Shown: positions 1-9,109 of the stretch, in pieces
Numbering within the stretch: the stretch's first letter is position 1
How the letters are laid out: every line of letters starts with the position of its first letter
Source: JAJFUI01 sp963754135
Lineage (GTDB): Bacteria; Planctomycetota; Planctomycetia; Pirellulales; Thermoguttaceae
NCBI GenBank assembly: GCA_963754135.1
Contig: CAVWEY010000004.1
Location: forward strand, 1 to 64,000
Reading direction: 5' to 3'
DNA: 64,000 nucleotides
The notes under the pieces: model-generated
Told to the model about the DNA's origin: nothing
Databases searched by the model: none
The model's input: only the letters and a program-made list of their open reading frames with translations
Made by a program: the position numbers and the translations under genes

Positions 1-993
1 ATTGACTCCACCTACCACAACCGGTAGTATGTGGGGATGGACGACACCTATCCTCGGACGATTCTCGATCTGGAGGATCGTTTCCGCACGGAAGAGGACT
101 GCCGGGCGTACCTGGCACGGTTGCGATGGCCCAATGGCTTTGTATGCCCGCGTTGTGGGCACCATGGCGGATGGCCGGCTACACGTGGTCGGTTGATTTG
201 TAGACGCTGTCGCGGCCAGGCGTCGGCGATCGCCGGAACGATCTTCCAAGATACGCACAAACCCTTGCGTCTATGGTTTCGGGCAATTTGGCAGGTAACC
301 AGTCAAAAGCACGGGGCAAGCGCCCTGAACCTCCAACGAGTTCTCGGCTTGGGCAGCTATGTGACTGCATGGACGTGGTTGCATAAGTTGCGACGTGCTA
401 TGGTTCGCCCTGGCCGCGATCGCCTTGCCGGGCGAGTGGAGGTTGATGAGACCTACGTAGGGGGGGAAGGCAAACGGACGGGCAGTCGTAGTCTGGACAA
501 GGCAATGGTAGTGATTGCCGCGGAAGAGGATGGGGCTGGGATCGGGCGTATCCGTATGGCACGGATTGTCACCGCGTCACGGATTTCCTTGCATCGCTTC
601 ATCCAAGCTTCGGTTGCGACTGGCAGCACGGTCCACACGGATGGAAACGCGTCATACACCGGATTAGACGGTATTGGCTATGTGCATGAGGTGACAGTTC
701 TGACCGGTCGTGGGAAAGACGCGGCCACGGAATTGCTTCCGCGGATTCACAGGGTCGCCTCCCTCCTGAAACGCTGGCTACTAGGCACCCATCAAGGCGC
801 AGTTCGTCCAAACTACCTGGACTACTATCTCGACGAATTTACCTTCCGTTTTAACCGACGCACCTCGCGATCCCGTGGCTTGCTCTTCTATCGGTTGCTC
901 GAACAAGCGATGCAGGTTGAACCGGTCCCCTATCGTACTATTGTCACCGAGGCCGCCGAGCCCTTCTGACTACAAGATATTGGGGGTGGTGGA
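1..993 (+). mobile_element. IS1595-type insertion sequence, copy 1, end-truncated
   Basis: This is almost the same sequence as the complete element at 44856-45878, which shows that the intact inverted repeat is 24 bp and starts CAGGGTTATTC. Here the window opens inside one repeat, so its outer 12 bp lie outside. At the other end the match stops after position 993, leaving only about 6 of the 24 bp. Copy 1 therefore has one lost end and may not be able to move by itself. The lost end abuts the IS1380 remnant region. Confidence 0.85.
31..969 (+). CDS. IS1595-family (ISXO2-like) transposase
   Basis: A 312-aa DDE transposase. The N-terminal quarter carries a zinc ribbon (CPRCG about 30 residues before CRRC), and the ISXO2-like catalytic domain follows, with an acidic DETYVGGEGKR motif near residue 140 and a C-terminal FRFNRR motif. 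It differs from the copy at 44898-45836 by one visible residue (R versus K in the second zinc-ribbon half). The listed start is GTG; an ATG two codons downstream is an alternative. The frame is intact, so the protein could be active and might act in trans on other copies. Confidence 0.93.
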   Translation: MGMDDTYPRTILDLEDRFRTEEDCRAYLARLRWPNGFVCPRCGHHGGWPATRGRLICRRCRGQASAIAGTIFQDTHKPLRLWFRAIWQVTSQKHGASALNLQRVLGLGSYVTAWTWLHKLRRAMVRPGRDRLAGRVEVDETYVGGEGKRTGSRSLDKAMVVIAAEEDGAGIGRIRMARIVTASRISLHRFIQASVATGSTVHTDGNASYTGLDGIGYVHEVTVLTGRGKDAATELLPRIHRVASLLKRWLLGTHQGAVRPNYLDYYLDEFTFRFNRRTSRSRGLLFYRLLEQAMQVEPVPYRTIVTEAAEPF

Positions 994-1092
994 CTTTCTT
1001 TCGCTGGTGGGCGATAGGAGTGCGATTGCGGAGTGGCGGGTGGCTCGGTTTGGCAAGGTAGAGATACAAGGCCCCCTTTCCCCCGTGGCCTC

Positions 1093-2016
1093 AAGCCGGT
1101 GGGTGCGGCGGGGGGGTTGTCATTGGGGCTAGCTCGTGTCAGAAGTCGCGGCGGCCAAGAGAAGAATCCGACGGCTGACCTGTTGAAAGTGGTGCAGGTA
1201 AGGCCAGTTCGATGAGAGTTCCACCACCACGCGGCGAGTGGTTTCACGGACGTACGCGCCGACCTTGATCAATCGCGTCCGCCAGGTGCAAGGCTGGCCT
1301 TTGCCCAGCGGATCGTGCTCGCGGCGGTGATTGTGCCAGCCACGGCGTTGACGGCCGGCCAGCGCTTCGACGGGAACATCGCCGCTGGCCGGCAGAGGCG
1401 GCGGCGGATCGGCGACCGCCTGACGCATGTGGACCAGCAGGTTGTAGGCCGCGGTGTGCAAGTAGAGACGAAACAGGTTGGCGAAGTAACGATGGTCGCT
1501 GAGCCGATCGGCCTGCAAGCCGGCCTTGAGTTCTTTGTTGCGGTTCTCGCTCGAAAGCCGGTGGGCGCGGCGGAGGGAGTTGTCGTTGGGGCTAGCTCGT
1601 GTCAGAAGCCGCGGCGGCCAAGAGAAGAATCCGACGGCTGACCTGTTGAAAGTGGTGCAGGTAAGGCCAGTTCGATGAGAGTTCCACCACCACGCGACGA
1701 GTGGTTTCACGGACGTACGCGCCGACCTTAATCAAGTCGCGTCCGCCAAGTGCAAGGCTGGCCTTCGCCCAGCGGATCGTGCTCGCGACGGTGATTGTGC
1801 CAGCAGCGGCGTTGACGGCCGGCCAAGCGCTTCGACGGGGACATCGCCGTTGGCCGGCAGAGGCGGTGGCGGATCGGCGACCGCCTGACGCATGTGGACC
1901 AGCAGGTTGTACGCCGCGGTGTGCAAGTAGAGGCGAAACAGGTTGGCGAAGTAACGATGGTCGCTGAGCCGATCGGCCTGCAAGCCGGCTTTGAGTTCCT
2001 TGTTGCGGTTCTCGCT
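1093..2016. repeat. Tandem duplication of an IS1380 transposase tail, two units of about 462 bp
   Basis: Unit A (about 1093-1554) and unit B (about 1555-2016) match along their lengths with a few indels. Both begin with AAGCCGGTGGG and contain GGGGCTAGCTCGTGTCAG, at 1125 and at 1588. They hold the same 3' part of a minus-strand transposase gene, so one unit is a duplicate of the other. The short stretch 994-1092 before unit A holds nothing recognisable. Confidence 0.85.
1129..1554 (-). pseudogene. Duplicated C-terminal fragment of IS1380-type transposase
   Basis: The minus strand encodes the last third of an IS1380-type transposase: the ENRNKELKAGL motif with the third catalytic acid, HRYFANLFRLYLHTAAYN, and the tail ending SRRILLLAAATSDTS. 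Nothing upstream encodes the rest of the protein, because the fragment begins exactly at the tandem-duplication junction. It also carries a frame change between the helical core and the tail. It is a non-functional duplicate of the end of the gene at 1592-3042. Confidence 0.8.
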
Positions 2017-3042
2017 TTCGCCGCGGTCGGCGTAGCCGTCGTAAGCCGCGCCCGGCAGCACCAACGCGCCGGGGCGATTGGTAACCACGGCCCGGCGGTT
2101 GGTCCCCTCGGCGTTGGCTTCGCATTGGACGATCACCCAGCGTTGGGCGGGCCAGGATTCGGCCCGATACCAGAAGGCGGCAAACATCCGTTGTGCTTCG
2201 CCGGTGGCTTCGCGGCGGGCGACGGCCTCGGCCAACAGCGGCTCGGTGAGCTTTTTCAACCGGGCGTTCATGCCCATGCCAAGCGTGTAGTCGATGTCCA
2301 GCCGCTCGCAAACCGCGTACATCCGGGGCACGCCCAAGCCGCTGTCGCCGCGGACGTGAATCCGCACGTCCGGCCACGCCTCGCGCAAACGGCGGACCAC
2401 GTATTCCACGTCGTCCTCGGCGCCCAGCGCCGCGTGGGCCGTGCCGTAGAGCAGGCAGACGTCAGCACCAGTTCGTTCTCGGCGCAGGTGATGGCCCGCG
2501 GCAGGTATTGGTACTGGCCGTAGTAGCCGTGAAAGAAGGTCAATTGCTGTTGGCCGTGCGTGGCGTCGTCGAAGGGGTCGATGTCCAAGGTCAGGTGCCG
2601 GGGAGGCGCGGAAAAGGCGGCCAGGAACTGGTCGATCAACACGTCGCGCAGCCGGAAGAACGATCCGCGTGTCGATGGCGTTCTCGAAACGCGAGAGCGT
2701 GGGCTGGCTGGCCAGATCGCCGTCGGCTGTCGAGCGGTCGCAGAGGAGCTTGAAGATCGGATCGCTGCGCAGCACGTCGTGATCGTTCTGGTCGGGATAG
2801 TCGGCGAGGATGCCGTACACCCGCATCCGCGTCATTTCCAAGAAGGTGTGGTCAAGATAGCCGCCGTGCCGCCGATCGCGCAGGGCCTCGGCGAACTGCT
2901 GCGTCAGACCCAGCCGCTCGTCCAGTTGGCGAAAGGGCAACAGCCCCGCGTCGCTCGAAACCTGAGCCGCCCCGGGCTCTACCACAACCGCCTTGGATGT
3001 GAGAAAATCGAACGACACCTGAAAAGCAGACTGCTTAACCAC
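1592..3042 (-). pseudogene. IS1380-family transposase, multiply frameshifted
   Basis: The pieces together spell a full IS1380-type DDE transposase of about 450 residues. They are an N-terminal part from 3042 (SSDAGLLPFRQLDERL), a middle part in another frame (LDIDPFDDATHGQQQL, first Asp), then VRGDSGLG (second Asp), ENRNKELK (Glu) and a tail ending at 1592. Frame changes are needed near 2670, 2460 and 1830, so no complete protein is made. The sequence upstream of the start, ending near 3137 with an AACCCGGATTATTCG-like stretch, may be the left end of the element. No matching right end was found, which fits loss of that end beside the duplicated tail. Confidence 0.85.
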
Positions 3043-3587
3043 AACTATGCCTCCGTGGGTTGTCCAAGATGCTTGTTGACTAACACCTTAGACGCACACG
3101 GAGGCACTTTTGTTTGCAGACTTACGAATAATCCGGGTTAACGCGTCCATTTCTTGCACGACTACTCAGAAAAACCTCCCAGCCGGTCTTCGGTCGCCTG
3201 ATGCGCACTCAAGGGCACCAATTTAACCCCGCACATACGGGTTGATTAACCTGGTGCGCAGGGTTGCTCAACCTGGCGCTAAACTGCACTTACGGCTTCC
3301 GGCGGGCCGCGTGAACTACACCCATCGCCCGTGTTTTTGGCGGTCCAGGACCATCGTCGGCCAACCGTGAATCGACGCAAGTAGGTGTGCGCACGGTTCG
3401 GGATTCTCTTGCGCACGTCGCGCACGGGCGCATCGACCTTAACCTCCTGCCGCAGTTGGGCTTGCGGCAACGGAATGCGGACCCGGCGACACACCCCGGC
3501 TCATGGGTTGTCCGCGGCTTCGATATTATACCAGTCGGAAACGCCCTGGAAAAGGCACTTTTTTGGCCGCCCACACGCGTGGCCGGA
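3043..3587. other. Intergenic stretch, no gene recognised
   Basis: It holds the presumed end of the IS1380 remnant (to about 3140), then roughly 450 bp in which I see no convincing gene. Short open frames here lack family features or a good ribosome site. The sigma-factor gene ends convergently at 3588. Confidence 0.5.
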
Positions 3588-5195
<1,608 letters not shown>

Positions 5196-5869
5196 GCTTG
5201 CTCGAAACCAAAAAATTCTACCACCGAATTCTCGCGCCGCAGCCGCCTTCGGCCATTTGGCAAAGGATTCAACCTGCGGGGAGAATTCGCTCGCGCATCG
5301 CAGAACCCCAAACGTTCCAGAATCCGCAAAGCGGACTCCGCCCCCGCGCACGCCTTCCCATGGCTGCCCGTGGGCCGGTCCAAACCGGATTCCGGCACGC
5401 CGACAGAGCATCAAGCAAGTCAGATGGCAAATCCCGCCGCTACGGCTTCCGTCTTCCAGGAAACCGGGGAGGATGCACCTTTGCGCCCGCAGGCCGTTTG
5501 ATGCGCATACTGTCACTGTCATGCCACGTCCTTCATTGTAGTCCGTCTGCGGCCATCGTCCAGTATTTTTTTGGGCCAAGACATTCGGATTCTTTTCGGC
5601 GAGCAGCCACATGACCCGAGGACGTTAAGATAGATAACATGCGGTATATGCGTAGATTAACCGCCCCAGTCGGCAGCGTTCCAAGAGGCAAATCAGGCAG
5701 GGTGCCCGCCTGCACGCACGCCTTGGGGTGGGATTCGAGCTGCCTTGCCCGTCGCGCCCTGTGTGCAAACACGCACCCTTCGGCCACAACGGCGACTCGC
5801 ACCAAGCCCCGCCGTAGGTTAAACTGCCAAAAGACGATCGTTGTCCTTGTCCCCACGGAGCGAACCAAG
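5196..5869. other. Divergent intergenic region between sigma factor and membrane-protein gene
   Basis: About 670 bp separate the two divergent starts. Open frames here (upstream extensions of both genes) look non-coding. It should hold the sigma-gene promoter on the minus strand and that of the membrane protein on the plus strand, but no clear promoter boxes stood out. Confidence 0.45.
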
Positions 5870-6397
5870 GTGAGTTCCAAATACTTGCTGCCCTGCCTGT
5901 GCGGCCAGCAGATTCCGATCGAGCCGCGTCAGGCGGGCGAGACGGTCGCCTGCCGCTGCGGCGCTTCGTTGCAGGCCCCGACGATGCGCGAAATCTGCGC
6001 CCTGGAGCCTGCTCCCGCCGAGCCGAGTCTGCCGCGGGCGGGAGCCACTTGGGGCTGGCGGCACGGACTGCGGCTGCTGGGGGCCGTCATCCTGCTCGCG
6101 GCAGCCGGTTCGGGCGCCTGGCTCTACTTGAATCCGCCGGTCTCCCGGTTTGACGTCTTTGACCCCGAAATGGTCCGGCAGCACGTCTACAGTTTGTCCC
6201 CGTCGGCCACGTGGGACTATTGGGAGAAGGCGAAAGAGGGGTTGGATCGCCGCGTCGACCAGAAGTATGCCGACAAGATGGCGGTGTACGGCATCGCGCA
6301 GGGATTCCTCGTCCTCTTGGCACTGATCGGCGCCGGCTTGATCGTTGTGGGCATGGCGCCGTGGAAGAAACGGCGGGAAATGGCGAAGCGCGAATGA
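5870..6397 (+). CDS. Zinc-ribbon-like two-TM membrane protein, hypothetical
   Basis: A 175-aa protein from a GTG start at 5870, chosen because GGAG lies at 5857-5860, nine bases upstream; the longer upstream frame is unlikely to be translated. The N-terminus has a CLCGQQ and CRCG pair suggestive of a small zinc ribbon. A transmembrane helix follows near residues 60-85 (LLGAVILLAAAG), then a soluble middle part, then a second helix near the C-terminus (FLVLLALIGAGLIVVGM) and a basic tail. The layout resembles short planctomycete proteins of unknown function. The function is unknown. Confidence 0.7.
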   Translation: MSSKYLLPCLCGQQIPIEPRQAGETVACRCGASLQAPTMREICALEPAPAEPSLPRAGATWGWRHGLRLLGAVILLAAAGSGAWLYLNPPVSRFDVFDPEMVRQHVYSLSPSATWDYWEKAKEGLDRRVDQKYADKMAVYGIAQGFLVLLALIGAGLIVVGMAPWKKRREMAKRE

Positions 6398-6418
6398 CGA
6401 ATTTCGAGCTTCGTCATT
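6393..6418. terminator. Bidirectional hairpin between convergent genes
   Basis: AATGACGAA at 6393-6401 pairs perfectly with TTCGTCATT at 6410-6418 around an 8-base loop. It sits exactly where the plus-strand membrane-protein gene and the minus-strand acetyltransferase gene end, so it could terminate both. The T-tract is weak, so this is a hairpin-based inference. Confidence 0.5.
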
Positions 6419-6911
6419 CTTCCCGAAGCTCCTTCACGTAGATCACTTTGTCGTCGCCGGGGGCGTAGAAGTCCTTCAGCAGCGCCTCCTGGCGGTAGCC
6501 GCAGCGGAGGTAGAAGCCGCGGGTGGCGGCATAATGATGGCGGTTCGAGGTCTCGATGTACACCTGCCGGCCGCCGGAGAGCCGGATGAGTTCCTCCGTC
6601 TTCTCCAACAGCACCCGCCCGATCTTCCGGCCGTGGAGCGCCTTGTCCACGGCAATCCAATACAGGTCGAAGCTGGCCGCCGTGAGCGCGATCGGGCCGT
6701 AGCACGTGTAACCCACGGTGCGACCGTGTTCCTCGGCAAAGACGAACTCGTAGCCGCTCTTGGGCCCCTCAGCCAGCCGCTCGTCGACCAACTCCACTGC
6801 CACGTCGGCCTCGACGGCGGAGAAAACGCCGGTCGATTCCACCAGTTGCCGCACGGACTGCCGGTCGTCGGGGCGGACGTCGTAACGGAACTCGATGGGT
6901 TGACCGGTCAT
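6414..6911 (-). CDS. GNAT-family N-acetyltransferase, last gene of kamA/ATP-grasp operon
   Basis: 165 aa from the ATG at 6911, which overlaps the stop of the upstream ATP-grasp gene as ATGA, so the two are translationally coupled. The fold is read from FVFAEEHGRTVGYTCYG (beta strands 2-4), DLYWIAVDKALHGRKIGRVLL (strand 4 and acetyl-CoA loop, slightly off the RxxGxG/A consensus), and the ATRGFYLRCGYRQEA C-terminal signature. It probably transfers an acetyl or other acyl group to an amine. Its position after a lysine 2,3-aminomutase and two ligases suggests the acceptor could be beta-lysine or a peptide containing it, by analogy with the AblA/AblB pathway for N-epsilon-acetyl-beta-lysine. This protein is shorter than AblB. 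The substrate is inferred. Confidence 0.88.
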   Translation of the reverse strand: MTGQPIEFRYDVRPDDRQSVRQLVESTGVFSAVEADVAVELVDERLAEGPKSGYEFVFAEEHGRTVGYTCYGPIALTAASFDLYWIAVDKALHGRKIGRVLLEKTEELIRLSGGRQVYIETSNRHHYAATRGFYLRCGYRQEALLKDFYAPGDDKVIYVKELREE

Positions 6912-7921
6912 CGGCGGCAGTCCTCCAAGATTCGCCGGATTGCCTCCTCGAAGGAGATTGAAGCGCGGGCGATGGCGGCGGCGAAGCCGGCGTCGGGCGA
7001 GAGGCAGGGATTGGCGTTGACCTCGAGAATCCACGGCTGCCCCGCGGCGTCGACCCGAAAATCGACCCGCGCCCAGCCCCGTAATCCGAACAGCCGCCAG
7101 CATTCCAGTGCCAGCGCCTGGAGCCGTTCCAAGAGCGGCCCGTCGGAAGGGGCAAAATCGAAGCGCGGGGTCGTATGGTGAAACTCGAAGCAGTCGTCAC
7201 GCCATTTGGCCGCGTAGCCGACGATGCGGGGTTTGCCGGGCGGGAAGGCCGAGAAGTCGATTTCCGCCGGCGGGAGCGACTGCGGCCCGGCTGGCCCGGC
7301 CAACACGGCCAGGTTGAACTCCCGCCCTTCGATGAACTGCTCGGCGAAGCAGGGCCGGCCCGACTGCACCCACCACCCCTCCAGCCGCCGCCGCAACTCG
7401 GCTGGCCCCACGTCGTCCAGGACCGCATCGTCCTCCATGCCGCGGGAGCCTTGGTCCCAAATCCCCTTGATGATCCACTGTGGCACAGCCGCCCTCGGCT
7501 GTGCAAGTCCGCGGTCACAGCCGAGGGCGGCTGTGCCACAAGGATTGTTTTCCATCCACGCCGGCGTGGGCAACCCCGCCTCGCGCATCCGCTGCTTGGC
7601 CAACAACTTGTGCGTCGTCAGGAAGAGGGCTTCCGTGCGGCTGCCGGTATAGGGCAGCCCCAAGGCGTCCAGCACCGCCGGGGGGAGGTAGAGGAGCGAG
7701 TCGGCATCGGCCAGCGATTCGACCAGATTGAACACCATGTCCGGCCCGAGCCGCGTCAAGTCCGCCCGCAGCGCGGCCAGATCGAGCGTGCAGGGCACAG
7801 GCTGCGGCTGGTGCCCCAGGCGGCTCAAGGCGGCACTGACGGCCTCGACCTGGACCAGGGTGTCCTGGTCCTCCGGCGGGGCGTCGGCGGCCACGGCGTT
7901 GTGCAGAACGGCGACACGCAT
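6908..7921 (-). CDS. D-Ala-D-Ala-ligase-like ATP-grasp enzyme B
   Basis: 337 aa of the D-alanine-D-alanine ligase type: N-terminal pre-ATP-grasp domain with DMVFNLVESL and LGLPYTGSRTEAL, then the ATP-grasp core (FAEQFIEGREFNLAVL) and the metal-binding end RVDFRVDAAGQPWILEVNANPCLS. Such enzymes join a carboxylate, through an acyl phosphate, to an amine. It is the third gene of a minus-strand operon after kamA and a paralogue, 38 bp downstream of the latter, and overlaps the GNAT gene by 4 bp. Around residues 128-150 it holds about 20 extra residues (GTAALGCDRGLAQPR) encoded by a 62-bp palindrome, in a linker just before WIIKGIWDQ. A role in ordinary cell-wall D-Ala-D-Ala synthesis is less likely given the operon. 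Confidence 0.87.
   Translation of the reverse strand: MRVAVLHNAVAADAPPEDQDTLVQVEAVSAALSRLGHQPQPVPCTLDLAALRADLTRLGPDMVFNLVESLADADSLLYLPPAVLDALGLPYTGSRTEALFLTTHKLLAKQRMREAGLPTPAWMENNPCGTAALGCDRGLAQPRAAVPQWIIKGIWDQGSRGMEDDAVLDDVGPAELRRRLEGWWVQSGRPCFAEQFIEGREFNLAVLAGPAGPQSLPPAEIDFSAFPPGKPRIVGYAAKWRDDCFEFHHTTPRFDFAPSDGPLLERLQALALECWRLFGLRGWARVDFRVDAAGQPWILEVNANPCLSPDAGFAAAIARASISFEEAIRRILEDCRR
7479..7540. repeat. 62-bp palindrome inserted in frame in ATP-grasp gene
   Basis: TGTGGCACAGCCGCCCTCGG and its reverse complement form long arms around a short centre. The palindrome is open in the frame of the ATP-grasp gene and encodes about 20 residues that homologues of this fold do not need. The sequence type is one I associate with planctomycete genomes. 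No second copy of this family was found in the window. Confidence 0.85.
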
Positions 7922-7926
7922 GATTT

Positions 7927-8006
7927 GTACTCGTCACGCTCCGCGTGACGAACCCTTCCTCACGCGGAACGCACCGCCATTTCCTCACGCGGAGCGTGAG
8001 GAGTAC
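7927..8006. repeat. GTACTC...GAGTAC palindromic repeat at end of ATP-grasp gene A
   Basis: Begins GTACTCGTCACGCTCCGCG and ends CACGCGGAGCGTGAGGAGTAC as an imperfect palindrome. It belongs to the same family as the element at 17575-17630. The C-terminus and stop of the upstream ATP-grasp gene (7960) fall inside it, so it supplies the final residues CTPHAPREEMAVRSA. Confidence 0.82.
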
Positions 8007-9012
8007 ATTTCATTCTCCGCCGGGCGGAACGGACGATCCGGTCGATCAGGTCCACGTAGGGAATCCCCAGGAAGCCGCAAAGGATCGGCAGGTCGGAGTG
8101 CTGCGGGTGGAGGCCCGGCAGGGGGTTCAGTTCCAGGAAGTGCGGCTTTCCTTGGGCGTCGCAGCGGACGTCCACCCGGCCGCCGTCGCGGGCCCCCATC
8201 GCGCGCCACGCCCGGAGCGAAATCTCCTCCACTTGGCCCACCAGCGGGTCTTCCTCCGGCCGGGCCAGCCGGTAGCGGACCAGTTCCTCGCACTGCTCCT
8301 TGTTCACGTAGGAATAGACCTCGGCCTCGGCCTCCGGCAGGAGATGGATTTCCATTGTGCCCAGCACTTCCGCGCGACCGCCGGTCGCGGCTTTATCGCC
8401 GGACCCCGTGCCGGTGATCCCCACGGTGAACTCCCGGCCGCTGAGGAACGTCTCGACCAGCACCGGCTGGCGGAACTCGCTCAAGAGGTTCTCGCATCGC
8501 TGCCTGAGCGCCCGGCGGTCGAGGATTTTCGAGGCTCCCGAGATGCCTTTGCTGGTGCCCTCGGCCACCGGCTTGGCGAAGAGCGGAAAGGGCAGGTCTA
8601 TGGCGTCGATGTCGGCCGGCCGCTCGACCAGGGCGAAGTCTGGCGTAGGAACGCCCGCCTGACGGACAATCGTCTTCGTCAGCCCCTTGTGCAAGGCCAG
8701 CGAGAGCACCAGCGGGTCGGAAAACGTGTAGGGGATGTCGTAGACGTCCAGGATCGCCGGCACCTGGGCCTCGCGGGCCAGCCCACGGAGCCCCTCGGCA
8801 ATGTTGAACACCAGGTCCCAGCGGTCCCCCTGGGCCAACCGGCCGATTAAGTGCCGGGCGTGGCCGATCCGCTCGGTCTGGTAGCCCAGTTCCGTCAGCG
8901 CGGCCTCGATGCCCTCGATCGTGGCCGGCCGGTCAAACTCGGCCGTCTCTTCTTCGCCGTAGCCCTCGGCCAGGTAGTCCGCCCGCAGGTCGTAAGTCAA
9001 ACCGATGTTCAT
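7960..9012 (-). CDS. D-Ala-D-Ala-ligase-like ATP-grasp enzyme A
   Basis: 350 aa, second gene of the operon. The pre-ATP-grasp domain has RWDLVFNIAEGL and YDIPYTFSDPLVLSLALHK; the grasp core has PLFAKPVAEGTSKGI and VETFLSGREFTVGI; the metal-binding end is RVDVRCDAQGKPHFLELNPLPGLHP. These match the D-Ala-D-Ala-ligase-like group that activates a carboxylate with ATP for ligation to an amine. Two diverged ligases side by side, with an aminomutase before and an acetyltransferase after, suggest sequential coupling steps on one product. The last 15 or so residues come from a palindromic repeat and are probably not part of the ancestral protein. The substrate is unknown. Confidence 0.87.
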   Translation of the reverse strand: MNIGLTYDLRADYLAEGYGEEETAEFDRPATIEGIEAALTELGYQTERIGHARHLIGRLAQGDRWDLVFNIAEGLRGLAREAQVPAILDVYDIPYTFSDPLVLSLALHKGLTKTIVRQAGVPTPDFALVERPADIDAIDLPFPLFAKPVAEGTSKGISGASKILDRRALRQRCENLLSEFRQPVLVETFLSGREFTVGITGTGSGDKAATGGRAEVLGTMEIHLLPEAEAEVYSYVNKEQCEELVRYRLARPEEDPLVGQVEEISLRAWRAMGARDGGRVDVRCDAQGKPHFLELNPLPGLHPQHSDLPILCGFLGIPYVDLIDRIVRSARRRMKCTPHAPREEMAVRSA

Positions 9013-9057
9013 GGTTGTCGCTCGGGTCCGATAAAAAACCCCGCTTAGAATACACCA

Positions 9058-9085
9058 AAGCCCACGAGTTGCAACCCGTGGGCTT
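9058..9085. repeat. Hairpin repeat AAGCCCACG...CGTGGGCTT between kamA and ligase A
   Basis: AAGCCCACG and CGTGGGCTT flank a centre of about 10 bases. The same hairpin type forms the inner palindrome at 48540 or so. On the minus strand it lies between kamA and the next gene, where it may attenuate transcription or be only a mobile repeat. Confidence 0.65.
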
Positions 9086-9109
9086 ATGAGTATTTTGCCG
9101 GCGGCCGCA

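Noticed and set aside
6908..9012. Tandem D-Ala-D-Ala ligases as a vancomycin-type resistance cluster
   Set aside because: No vanH/vanX-type genes are present, and the operon instead has an aminomutase and an acetyltransferase.
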